64,000 bases of DNA, taken from Caenorhabditis elegans (Eukaryota > Nematoda > Chromadorea > Rhabditida > Rhabditidae). The position numbers and the translations under genes were made by a program. How positions within the stretch are numbered: position 1 is the first letter of the stretch; each line of letters opens with the position of its first letter. The notes beneath the pieces are model-generated. The model saw only the letters and a program-made list of their open reading frames with translations, was not told where the DNA came from and did no database searches. The stretch is from positions 2,480,001-2,544,000 of the forward strand of contig NC_003284.9 of NCBI RefSeq assembly GCF_000002985.6, in the 5' to 3' direction. Below are positions 36,106 through 49,129 of the stretch, in pieces.

Positions 36106-37512
36106 ATATTGATAAGACACTCTACTCCACTTCTTGTTCAACTCTGTTCTATTCGTGATATTCTAAATTTAAAATCCGTATAAATTTTGTTAGCGGGTAT
36201 TTATAGATTACTCGACTTTTTGGAAATCGTAAAGTATATAGTTTTGGTCAGAACAAAATTGGAAAAAAGTGCCTTGCAAAAATTGGGTGCTCACAATAGG
36301 CTCCTTAAAAGTTTCCCTGTAATATTATGTTTCCACCATCACATTTAAAAGCAGACTGACCCGAAATATCCCAAAATAATTAAAGAATTTCGCACTGAAA
36401 CTTCTTCAATATTTCTCGAAAATAATTTATGATGGTTCAGTTAAAAATTTCAAATTTTGGTCCCTTTGGAAATTGACTTTTTTAAATAGTCATTCTTATT
36501 CGCATTGTTTGGTAGTTTTTCTCACATTTTTCAGCTAATTATGGTACATTTATGTTACCAAAAATGATAAAATTTGGATTGGAATGTTCCTTAGTTAACA
36601 AAATATCTTGAGATAAACTACCAAAAAAGGATGATAATTTAAACAAAAAGGCAATTCCCATGCGTTCCGACATGGAAAAGTTACCAAAATTTGAGATTTT
36701 AGAAAAAATCAGGAATTTTTTCTAAGAATTTGTTTTAATTATAGAGAAGTTTTATAGCAAAATTCGTTTATTTGAGCACATTTTGGGTTTATCCCAATAA
36801 CCGTAACTCCTCCAACCGTGGAAATCTTCTAGAAAAAATGAGACTTTCACAACAAATTTCCAGTTTCCGTTTTCAAAAGAAATTTGTCAATTTTTTGTTA
36901 CACACATAATCTCTGGGCACCAAAACGAAAAACGAGGTGTCTCCCTATTCGACCAATTCGAGGCTCCTGTCTAATGGGACCCACGGTGGTTGACACGACA
37001 GCTTATTGAGAGCAAAACGAAAAGCGGTAAGGATTAGAAGAACAGGAGAGTGGGAAAGAGAGTCATGTACTCGTGTGACCGGCAATGATTTAAAATTGGG
37101 ACGGGTGATTCAAGAGGGCACCCCCTCTTGTTGAGGAGCAGTTAAATCAGATTATTAATAACCTCAACCCCCACCCCCCAATCTCAATAAACATGTATTA
37201 TGAGAGAATTCCTAATGATGTTTTGGGTACTAGAGCGGTCATGACAATATGAGAAAAATAAATAGGAAGCGTTGGGATTAAACCGGAAGTCAGTGTCTGA
37301 AGAAAATGAGATATAAAAAGAGAATGAAAAATAGGATGAAAAAAGGATGAAAAATACCAAATGAAAACAAAAAGAAAACGAAAAAGAAGTTGAATCGTTT
37401 TAGGGATGCGAAGTATGGGGGAGGAGGAAGAAATGCTCATTTGTAGGCGGCGCGACAACTTTTGAGCTTGACAAGAAGACGAGTTGCAACACAGACAGGA
37501 CTGCAACGAGAA

Positions 37513-37538
37513 CCCCCCCCCCCCCCCCCCCCCCCCCC
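37513..37538. repeat. Poly-C tract of 26
   Basis: A run of 26 C (G on the minus strand). Such monoG tracts fold into quadruplexes and depend on the FANCJ-type helicase DOG-1 for stability in C. elegans (established knowledge). Confidence 0.93.
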
Positions 37539-40500
37539 GCCACACACGTTTTGTTTTGGTAGCAAGAGCACAGCGAACTGAGAAAAACGAGCAGAGTATC
37601 TGATGGATGCACTTCTCAAATAAAGTAACGTCTCGTAGACAGATGCGATAAATAACAGCTCGATATGCAAAAGTTCGAAGGCTGGAGAATTGAAAGTTCT
37701 TGCCTAAGTCCGTTCTATAAGTCACCTGTGAAAATTTATTCAGCATAGTTTTGGACCATCGTATTTTCTCTACTGTAAGGCTAGTTTGACAAAAAAATGG
37801 GCTGGTTGGAAAATAAATCCATTCCAATAAATACAGAGGAGCTTTGAACGTATTTCCATATATTTTACCCAAAAAGGTGACAAATTTTCAAAACCTTTCA
37901 CTATAAAATCCTCTGAAAAAAAGTTAGTGTAGTATTATTGGTAATATTAATAGAAACCGGCAAACAAACTATTTTCTAAAAAGGTGGGAGACTTATAGGG
38001 ATGCAAGTCTATTAGGAGCTCTGAAAGAATAAGCTAAATATAATAGTCATAGAACGCGCTCCATGAAGTGAAGAGGAACTTGGTTCAAAACATGGTTATC
38101 GTACCACAATGACCTAATATCATATTTTAAATAATTCAAAAAAATTCCAAATTTTATTTGATTTTTTGAAAATTAGATTAATCTCAGTTTTTGCCCCTTC
38201 TTTGCCACTTTTTTTCGATCACAAAAATGTGTTTTCCTACAAAATTAATGATCTACTTATGTTTCAAATATTAATATCAAACGTTGTAGAAATTCCAACA
38301 TGCGACTATAATTTTCTCGCAATGTGGCAAATACTCAAATATTGCCACTTTTTGACAGTCAATAAAAAAGTCTAATTTTCTAACAAAAAAAATTAATATT
38401 GTTCACTATAATTTTAATCTTCTGTGTAATTGAAGCAGTAGATTAGCTTTTCAACTACAATAACTCAGAAAATATAAAGTCTAGAAAGAAAATGCAAAAC
38501 TAGTACATCCATCATCACATTCTAACACCCCTACTCATATGTGAAATGAATGACATATGCTAATTTGAGAATCGAACATTTTTCCCGGATACCGAATACT
38601 AGCTCCCCCGGGAAAACGTCTGACAGATATATTGATACCTAAGGTTTTTTTGAAGAGCTATCTTCTATTTTCTCTTTTCTTTCTACACTCATTTTTCTAC
38701 AAGGTGATTAGCACGGCGTGAAATATGAGATCACGCTCAGTGCCAGGGATTTAAGGGCAGGAAAAGTAAAGGGACGGGAAAATGTTTTTTCGACTATTTC
38801 TATCGGGCTGACCATTAACCGATACTTATTAAGTTGGGATTGGGCATTGGAACTAGATATGGAATTTGAAAACAAGTTAGAAAGAATGTAACCTGCGCAA
38901 TGATGTAACTTGGTGAAATGGGAAATAGATATATATTTATATATATATTCACCAAGTCAATCAATTTCCATTTTATTGCACAATGAACAAGCAACTAAAT
39001 TGCATGACGGTTACGGATGAGTGCCCAAGGAGCACAGTGATTAGGTTCACACGGCACCAATTAGAAAGGGTGACGATGTAAGTAGATTATGGCATCACTT
39101 CTTGGTAACATTTTGAATCGCCAAGCACCGAAGAGTCGCAATTAATCACTGTGCAAGGTTGGTTGGGAGAGCAACAAATTCGATCTACCGGGGCGGTGAA
39201 AAGAGATAGATGTGAAACAGGGGGAATAATAATTACATATTGTTGTGATGTGTTTCGTAAAAATCCAGAGGATTAGCTGAAAGGATAAGGATGGGTGACG
39301 AGAAGGGACATGTAGAAGTAGGAGTAGTAGTAGTAGGTGCGGGATTTTTTGTTGTATAACTTGAAGGGGTTTTCAGGAAAAAGCTACAAATTGGTGAAAC
39401 AAGAACTAGCAGTTTGTCGAATTCCAGGAAGTTCTCATTTTCGGAAAATTGCACAGGATGCGTACAGTTTTGCCGGTTGAAATTGAAATTCTGGAAGTTC
39501 CAGAAAAAATGTGCAAAACCACAATTTGCCTAAAATTGTTGGCAATTTCCGTTTTTCCGGCAAAATAGGCGAATCGGCAGATCTGCAGGTCTGCCGATTT
39601 GCCCTGTTACACATCCTCTAATAGTCAACGCCATTCGAAAGAGCAAAATCTGTTGTTGCCTTTCTTCCGGAATCGCCGTCGAGTCCATTAATGAGCTCGA
39701 TTATACCGATAATTCAGTTTGGCATATCTTCACGTAATGACCGTTAATAGGAGGTCCCAAGCAAGAGTAGTTTCTCGAAATATGGCCCCAAGGAATACTA
39801 AAGAAACTGAGAGCTAAGTTGAGATGTACGCAACGAAATGTGAAATCTGATGAATTTGTGAGGCGAAAAAATGGATTAAATGTCAGTTGTACTAATATAA
39901 TTGTTTTTTTTTTCGTTGCCGCGCGGCTAAGATGTTTTCACTGAATGCGCCAATGTGGTTCGAGTCTTGAAAACAAAAGAAAACAACTAACAACTTATCT
40001 GATTCTTCCTTTCTCTTTTTTGTCTTTAAATTGTATTTGTAACATGCTGAGGGAGACTTGCGGAAGAAAAATGAAGTCATGATGCGAAAAAAATGAGGAA
40101 CATGTTCAGACGTAAATTGAAATATTTTACAATTCCTTATCAAAATAATTACTAATGATTATTGTTACTATTACACAACGTGGTGTCAGGCAGTCCAATT
40201 AAAGTTTGATCTACAATAAATGCGTGTTTTTTTTTTCACCCAGAAAAATGTGAATCATAAATTCACGCATTTATGGAACGTGTACCACCCTTAAAAGAGG
40301 AGTATCGGCTCTGAGTTTTTAGAACATATAGAAGAAATGAACAAATTTTGTAGTGAAATTTTTTGAAAAATGGTTCAAAATTTTTTATGGCGGTTCAAAA
40401 TTTTGAAGTAAAGCGACTATCTTTTGGCAAAAAGAAAAAAATTCTAAAATATTTTGAGAAGTCTTATTATGAAAATTGGTCATTTTGGGTCTATTTTAGG

Positions 40501-41488
40501 ACAATAACTACCCACAAACTCTACTGAACAATCAAATCGTAAATTGAATACGAGTTAGTAAAAAGAATGCTTTGGGGTCGGAAGGTCAGAGAGGAATGGG
40601 ATGCGGAGGCATCTACCGACAACTGACTCACGAACCATTCTTTCTCTCTATATCTCTCTTTCTCTTCTGATCAGGCCTCAGGCTCAGAGCATCGACAAAG
40701 CCAAGAGTGTTGTAATTATGAGAGTAAGCTCACTGCCAACAGCACCTCACGGAACACCAGCACTTCTTCATTCCCCCCGTGGCTTGTCACCTCCGACAAC
40801 ACGGCACGCTACACTTTGTTCGCGCCTCGTAGTTGATTTGCATATTACTATATATTATTGGGTGTGGGAGAATGCCTCCCCCCCGGCCAAGAAAGTCCAT
40901 AGGTCAGTGTGGGAAAATGAACGAATTTCGATTTCCGAGATTTCATGTTCCGTGTGCAAGTTTTTGTGTCCGGCGGAGGCGTTTTAGGATAAATGACATA
41001 TGTATGCGTCCCCAGTGGTTTTGGTACTAAAATGCAGCAATGAGCACACACATTCACATATCTTGAAATAGTTGTGCAAGATAGATTTTCGAAAAAAAAA
41101 AATCAATGAGGAAATTGTAAACAACTCGAGTAAGAACATTGGTAATGAGACAAAGAATAGAAGCCGTGGGATGATCAGTAGTTCTTTTTTCTTGCTTGAC
41201 AATAGATTTCATGTATATTTCATAGTTTTCTTTCCCTGAACTGGGAAGTTCTAGTATTATAGAATAACGTTTTTTTTTTCCTCAAGATTACCCGCAAAAA
41301 AGCCTTGATGAAAGAAAGTCAATTGAATTTGATGGGAATTTGAAAAAAAAGAGAAAAGTGAAAAAAGGATAAGAGAAGAAATGGCATGCAAGCCCGAGAG
41401 GTTCTCATGGACAGATTAACGTGAAAAACGTTTCAAATGTTTGAAACCTTTCAGGGAAAATGTGAGTAATTGATAAAAAAAGAACGTA

Positions 41489-41505
41489 GGGGGGGGGGGG
41501 GGGGG
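41489..41505. repeat. Poly-G tract of 17
   Basis: A run of 17 G on the plus strand in otherwise AT-rich intergenic DNA, directly left of a family-B repeat. Confidence 0.9.
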
Positions 41506-44500
41506 CATAGTGAAATAAAACATTCAAGAAATAAAGTTTTTAACTTTATACGATTATTGTAAAAATTGATAAAATCTCAGTGTTGCCACTTTTTTGGAAG
41601 TAGTCAATAAAAAAAAGTTCCTCCAATTTTTATGGTGCTTTTATAGGTGGAGGGTCGAAATCTGAGCCTTTGCTTTTTTAGCTTTTTTCCCCAAAATGAC
41701 CCAAAACTACCAAATTTCCTAATGAGACGTTTTGAACATTTCTAAAAAAAAGTTATGGCGGTTCAAAGTTCTGGAAAAAAGACCCATTTTGAGCTAAAAT
41801 CAAAAATTTTGTCAACTTCTCGGTGTCGCAGCGACTGGAACTTGATTTTTTATTAATTGTTTTTAAAACTTTTTTTTGAGACGTTACTAGACATTTGAAC
41901 ATGCGCCAATGCCATAGTTTTCTCAAAGTGGAGAAAATTCAGTAATAGTCACTTTTTGACTTTCAATAAATAAATTTCCAAAAGAACATTTTGAAAAGTT
42001 TTGCTCTGGTCATTTTGGTATCTTGGAATAGCTCAAGAACGCTGAAAAAAATTACTGCCATTGGGTTCACTTGGCAAATTTACAGATCCAAAAAGAAATT
42101 TACAGATTAAGAAATAATCATTCTAACTCTAAAAATGCAAATAAAAATATTTAATCGAATATAAAAAATTCAGAGTTTCAGCTACTACTCTAGTACAGCA
42201 AGTATTCTGTGTAAAATAGTCATAGTTCAGAATTGTTCCAAATTTTTAAATAAAACCCAAAATCTTCGAACTTGTTCTAAAAGTATGTTGCAACTTGTTT
42301 ACTAAGACTGCATGACTGCTTAAGCGCAAAACCCAAACAATAGACATCATCGGAAATCATAGGACAATTGCGAAGAACATGATGGCGAGAAGAAAGCGGT
42401 GATTACGCAACTCTTTGCCTCGTACCAAATGTTCCAAACGATGGGTGAATGGATCGAATCACAGCTTGATAAACAAGCAATAAGTCTTTCAGCTAAAACG
42501 ACTTGAGAGACAAAAGTAAGGCAATTTGAAACCAAGTGTAGAAATGTAGAAATGGGGAACAAAACAAGGAAAAAGTTCGGAAAGAGCCCCCTGTGAGCAA
42601 CTTAGAAACCACAGCTAATTACAAGTCCGTCTGTCTCGATTGTCGCAATTTCTTCATAAGCAATGCGTATGCCAACAAGTGGGCCGCATCCTGAATTTGA
42701 ATAAAATAGTAGAAGTTGGTGAAGGAAAACGACCGACGACGTCTTCGAAGAGGGTGAAGGCAAGGGCGGCGATTGAGTTTTGTTTCGACAATGGGGGCCC
42801 ATCCCCGGGAGAGATATATAAAGAAAAGAGGAAGCGAGAAAGGAGCGGTGGGATGGCCCCTGAGCGAGAAGATGAAGTTTAGTAGCTTTGTAACGCATCG
42901 GAGACTGATGTGAGGCTGTAATCGAAAATAGGTTGCAAGGTTGCAAAAATGCGATATTATTAGGTGTATATGTGTTTAGTGCGTTTTAGGATGCACAGAA
43001 TTTAAACTCAATTTTGAAAGTGTAGGGGAAATTTGAATAGTTGGAAAATGTTCATAAAGTGCAGGATAGAGACCAGGAGCAATTGCCAAAACTTTATTTT
43101 TCAAGAATTTTTGGGTCTTAAAACGGAAAGTCTTAGATTCCGGTACTCCTTTAAACGGTTAAAAAAAAACTGAAAAATCAAGATGACTGGCACAGACCCC
43201 AGAAACTTCTCCTAACAAATTTTATTATCACTATTTAAAAAAAATATTGAGTTCAAACACTGCTTTCATAATACTTTCAGAAAAAAAAAACTTATGAACT
43301 TCAATTCTAAGGTAGTGCGCAAAAAGCCATATATATCCCTAGTACATAGTAAAATTGGCAGGTTCAACATTATCTGACATAGATGTATTGTTTTTAGTGC
43401 AACAACAAAAAGGTGTAGTAGTCCGGCTTTGTGTGAAAAATGCGAAATCTTTGTAATACATAAGACACCATGATTCTAACCGGAGGAAGGGGAGGGGAGG
43501 ATTTTGTGGCGAGACGGGTGGCACATGGAAACACTTTCGGTATTTAACGAGCCACCCATCGCCGCTACCGTTTAGACGGAAAGGCTGGTTTCAGGAAAAT
43601 ATAGATTTTTTGGGAAAATTTACCTGTGCAAAAAATGTATCCCTTTGTTATATTTCGTTACGAAATTCGTTCAATTGAGCACATTTTTGGTTTATGCGTT
43701 CAAAATACCTTGAAAGTACCATCTGGAGAGTTTTAGAAGACACTGTCAATTAAAAAAACAAAGGAGCAAAGAAATAAATGCATATTACAACAGTTGGTAG
43801 GTGAACGTAGAATAGGATAATGCTGTACTTGTCAAAATAAATAGATGTAGAGGATGTAACCAAAGAATAATATGAGAATTTTAAAATATTCAAATAAAGT
43901 TGCTTGAGGTAGCCACCAAGCGGAACCAAATACACGTGAGAACTCCGCCGCCACCACTTGGCTCAATTACGATCGAGTTTCAATCATTACGTGAAGGAAA
44001 AGAGACACATACGGATGTATAAATATCCTTCTTGGGAATATGTACGCATAAATGTTTGTACACACTTTGCAAGCATAATAAGAAACTTGTAATTGGAGAG
44101 AACTTTTTCCGAATTGGTTTCTTCCACGGCGAACGAGGTGGTGGTGGGAGGAGACAGTGCATTGACGTATCAATGGCAATTACTCACCGAGGAGTACAAG
44201 CAAACTAGGTGGTCAGAGGGACATAAAGACAAAAGACTATTAATTCCGGTCAAATGACTAGATATTAGAACGGTAATGCGAAAAAAAAACGCTTGGTAGA
44301 TTGGAAATAAACTAATTGGGAGGTGTATAAAAATCAATAACTAGACTGTTTGGTTCATTGGTGGCACAAAAATATACAAATAATGTAATTAAATCTTTAT
44401 AAAAATGCTCAATTTCAAATTCTAAATCGGCAAAACGTCTTGACCACCTGTGATCTTTAAGTTATTTATTAAATTGTTCAAAACGCCTAGATGGCTTTGT

Positions 44501-44893
44501 TTTGAAATTTAACAAAATTAGTGTCAAGCTTTTCAATTGTAAAAAAAAATTATTCATCTAATTTTTTCTAAATTCAACACTTCCCAATCTTTAAAAAATA
44601 ATTTAACTCGCACACACAGTGGCAGAGGCAAATAAAAAAAATTTGTTTAGTACACATAACTCCGCAATTGATACACTATACTAAATACAAGTAAGAAATA
44701 GACACCGGAGACGCGTGAAGGGTGAGGTGAACTGTTGCGTAACTGGCAGCAGGCCTGACCGGACCATCCTGACATATGATACGCCTACCTATCTGAGCGA
44801 AAGCTACCTAATGCTCAATGCGCATCCTCACGAATGGAGTTATGTCATAAACCAAAAGTTCACGAGTTATGGACCAGGAAATAAGGAAGAGCT

Positions 44894-44918
44894 GGGGAGG
44901 GGGGGGGGGGGGGGGGGG
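44894..44918. repeat. Poly-G tract (4 + 20)
   Basis: GGGG, one A, then 20 G on the plus strand. The run generates glycine- or proline-rich spurious frames on both strands. Confidence 0.9.
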
Positions 44919-45721
44919 TGCCAAGACACTCGGAAGAAATGATCGACCAATTGGCCACTTGAAATCTGGAACAGACGGCCCGTTGCGTAACTCGTACCAT
45001 AAACAGATGACAAATTGCCGACACACAAAAACCGATACAACTGAGATGATTATGATGACAGGCGAGAAAAATCGTAGTCAGCTTCCATCACCGTTGTTTT
45101 CGGTTTTTGACACAAACCAAAATGACCGCCCTCATCAGTCATCTATAATCCTATGGCCGTATGGGAAGACGGCCATCAGGAAAAAGGAAAAATAGTCAAA
45201 CATTTATTTTACAAAAAAAAAGCTATGTAACAAAAAAAAACAATTAGGAAAAGACTGCGTTGCTTCATAATTGGATAACCACCGAATAACAGTTGAATCA
45301 ATATAAAACGTGTCATGTGGGAACGCTTGTTTTTCAAACGGTACGGTACGATTCGGGATTTTTGATAAGAAAATGTAAAATGATGGCAAAAATGAGAGAA
45401 GGAGTTGTCTTGTTTTAAGAGAGAGAGAGGGAAAAATCTTCGTTGTAAGGCACAATGAAACGGAGCAAATTGAATGTGGCGGGGATTGGATAGGAATCTG
45501 GTTTAACAAAAAAAATGCGTGTATTATGCACCTCTGAGTTTTGAGCGATTATTATGAAATCTGTAAGTGAAATGATGCGTAAGCAGAGAAACAAAAAAAA
45601 CACTTGGAAAAAATGCTAACATATAAATTACGAAAGAACTTTTGGGGCAAGTTTAGTATTAGGCAAAAATCAACTGAATAACGGGAGCTCATGGAGCTCA
45701 ATAATAACATGGCCGAGGATT

Positions 45722-48700
45722 TTAATGACTTGGGGAGGAGAGCAAATCCTTGATGAACCCGCTCAGCGATTTGCTCATTTTGAGCTCTTGAACGTTGTGT
45801 GTGATTTGGGTACGGGCGGTGGTTCCGCCAGGGTTGACACGTTCATCGATTTCTTGAAAAATCTGAAAAAAACAATGATTTTGGAAACCAATAGTGATTT
45901 ATTTTGATGTTTTTATTTAGAGGTGGAGTAACGGTACTGAAAGTATGGGCTCAAAATGTGCTCAGATAAACAAATTTAGTGAGAGAAAAAAAAACTTCTC
46001 AAAAATTTTTTGAAAATTTTTTACGGTGGTTCAGAATTTCAAAAAAAAAATTGGCTTAATTTTAGTTAAAAGAGGTTTTTAGCAATTTCCTCACTGACGC
46101 TACTCCACCTTTAATGAAAACTAAATTTAATGTGAAGGACAAATGAAGCTAAATTATTGAAAGCTCACGTGAATCGTTTTTTTTTTCAAATTTCATCAGT
46201 TGTTGTTCAAAAAATTTTGCCGCCAGCAGGGGTCGAACCTGCGACCTTGGGCTTATTAGACCCACGCTCTAACCGACTGAGCTATGGCGGCCACATTATC
46301 AAAAGTTTTATTATGATATTTGGTCTTTTTTGCACGATAGGAAATTTCAACATTTTATGGTGGTTCAAAATATCTTTTTTTAACTTGTGATTTTGCAACA
46401 ATCTCGCATTTTTACAGAAATAAATTTTCACAGCTGCACTTTTAAACGAAATGAGGAATTTTTTACTACCTTTAAAACCACTCATAAAAATATTTTATCG
46501 AGTTTTTTAAAAATTATTTTGATCTAGACTATTTTTCACATCATGAAGATGTTCGAAAGATGACTATACCATAAAACAAAGTTAGAATACAAAAATAAAA
46601 ATCACCTGTGAAAAGCGCTTCTTGGACCGAGACGATTCTCCATTGTACGGTCTCATAAATGGCTCAATGTTTCGAAAAAGCTCGGCGCCGGTAAGCGTGT
46701 TGGGAAGTTTCGTCAAAAATTCCACACAGTCATCAAAATCCATAGTCAGCAGTTTGGGCTCGTACATACGAAGAATGCCGAGTGCTGCCTTGAACAAAAA
46801 CTCCTCGCCGTCACGAAAATACACATCCCAAATACGGCAGGTCACGTCTAGCGGTAACGATTTGGCGTACATTGCAAACGTCCTGAAATTTGGAGTTTTA
46901 AGGTGTTTAAGGTGAAATTAAAGGTGAATTAGCGCCGGCGGGAAATTACAGTCTTACCACTTTTTGAGAAAGCTACAGCACTATCGAATGTTTGGACGAG
47001 GGCTTCCATGTAGGCTCTTAACCCCTGCTCGCGTTGCGGCTACATCCGCCTACCACGCGCCACGAGCCGCGCATTTTGATCGGCGACTTCCAAAGAATTT
47101 TAAAAAAAAATTGGCATTTTTTTAGACATTTTTAGAGACTTTAAAAACTTTTAAAAAATAGTACAAAATTTAGAATTTTTTAAAGAACCCTTTATCTATG
47201 ATATTTTTCCCTTCTTTTTTCCAGTTTTTGCAATCAATTTACTTACCATTCAATGAGGTAGAGATCCGGGCGGACGTCGAGTTTGTCCAAATGCTGATGA
47301 AGAGCCGGAAGTTCTTGCTCCAAGTATCGATCATACGCAATAAAATACTCCGTCATCTGAGGTTGTTTGAGTCCGAAAAATGCAGATTGGAGGGATCTGT
47401 CGAGCAAATTGGCAAACGATATGAATGCCGGGTATGGATCCATTTGGATGAGAAGCACTGCAGCAATAAATGTCATCGATTGAACATATCCAATGTCTGG
47501 ACGCAAAATTGCATATGCACTGAGCAGTTTGAGCAAATGGTCATAATATGGTCCATCTTTCTGGAACATTCCAAGAGATGTGAAAGTTCGTGTGGCGTCA
47601 AGATGAATTTGAGTGACAGAAGTCTCCTTACGTTCGGCTGAATTCTGAAAATAGATGATCCGATTGTTATAAATACAGTTCAGCTCGATTTTTCCTATAT
47701 TTCCTCTACCTTGTTCTGCTCTGCAAGCTGTTTAGCAATCTTCTCCTCGGCTTGATCCATCAATCCATCATAGAGTTCTGAATGAAATTGTCATGAATTG
47801 ATGAATTCCATTTTATAGTGTATCTCTTGGAATAACTTTACACACCTTTCGTTATCTCAATTTGATTGCCAATTGTCAAGAACCACAGCTCGCCACGGAC
47901 TTTGGCAGGAACACCTTGCCACCATAGCTCGCGGCAACGCTTTGAATCCTTCCTACAATGAAGAGATGAATTGAAAAAAGTTGTTTCACGCCCGCAGACT
48001 CCCGCAGTTTGTGCTTCTTTTTCACTCGGCCTCTCACCAGCGCCTCATTGGCTCAGTGGCAGAGCGTCTGTCTAGTAAACAGAAGGTCGCTGGTTCGATT
48101 CCAGCATGAGGCACCGAAATTTTTTGGCGGGCGCGGACACTTACATTTCTTCCCACTTTGGCAAGATTTGTTCAACCCAGACACGACAATGCGCCGCCGT
48201 TTGTTCTTCAAGTCGTTTTTGTTCTGCTTTTGCTTGTAAGCGTTCTTTTTCGGCACGTTGTTCCTTCTTCTTTGCCTAAAATTGGAAAAAAAAAAGTTAT
48301 TTTTGAATATGTCGTATATAAATGAGATCACACAATTTACGTAATAGAAAACTTATTCACCTGCTCTAAAATATCCAAATACATCTGCTTATGGTGCGCA
48401 GCTTCATCGGCCGACTTTGACGGTAGTCCACTGGGCCTTTCTTCCAATATCAATCCCGTCGTCGCCATAACACCTGACTGCTTGTTTCGACTACCAAACA
48501 TTTTCCACCCGTGCTTTTCCTCCTTGTTTCTCGAGAAGAAGTTCCTGAAATGTGTATACGGTTTAGTCGTTAGTGGGTCAACGCGCAATAAAGATGGCGC
48601 AGTTTGATAACTTACTTGGGGAAATTGAAGAATCGCGACTTGGACAGCGTTTCCGGTTTAGATGGTGGCTCGTCAAAATCGGACAATTCGCTTCGACGGT

Positions 48701-49095
48701 CCAATGAAGAGCGTTTCGAGTCGCTTTCTAAACTATGCATTTTGTGTGAAAACGGCTAGAATATCATGTGATATCGATTTAAATATACATGCAGGTCAGA
48801 CCAGAAAACATTATACTTTCTCAGAGAAGAAAAAAACCAAAGAAAAAACTGAAAGAAAACATGTGACTCACCTGTACAGCCAATTCCAGAGTCGTATTGA
48901 TCTTGCTCACTAGAACTAGAAGAACAGTCTGCACGTGTGTTGAGACTCAAAGAGCACAGCGGTTCATCTAGACATCTGAAAAATAAATAGTTAATATCAG
49001 TAAGCAAGGCTTAGAGGTGATAATTAGAATTATCTGAAAACGTCACATTTAAAATTCCTAAAAACGGCCAAGGCGTGTTCACAGAAGATTACCGG

Positions 49096-49129
<34 letters not shown>

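Larger units (their letters stand above)
35310..45721. other. 10.4-kb region upstream of syg-1 and downstream of the TBC gene; no supported gene
   Basis: It should contain the syg-1 promoter. Family-E (35797-35970), family-A (about 36370-36790, 40320-40500, 43600-43705), family-B (about 38110-38430, 41540-42010) and family-C (about 39440-39610) repeats, a minisatellite and three long G/C homopolymers are present. The stretches 40590-41000, 42550-42900 and 44700-45190 are less repetitive and GC-richer and are candidate regulatory DNA. The longest open frame (minus, 37198-37872, 224 codons) reads through a 26-base poly-C and is not accepted as a gene. Confidence 0.5.

Noticed and set aside
37198-37872. 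Longest open frame in the window (minus, 224 codons)
   Set aside because: It reads through a 26-base poly-C as polyglycine, has a Phe/Ser/Leu-rich composition typical of AT-rich non-coding DNA, and lacks splice context or a recognisable domain.
40836-40843. Perfect POU octamer ATTTGCAT upstream of syg-1
   Set aside because: The same octamer in either orientation occurs several more times in the window, including within genes (for example 9783 and 23868), so one match is not evidence of regulation.
40601-40987. 128-codon plus-strand frame upstream of syg-1
   Set aside because: The sequence is moderately GC-rich but the protein shows no domain and no splice partners. It is more likely regulatory DNA.
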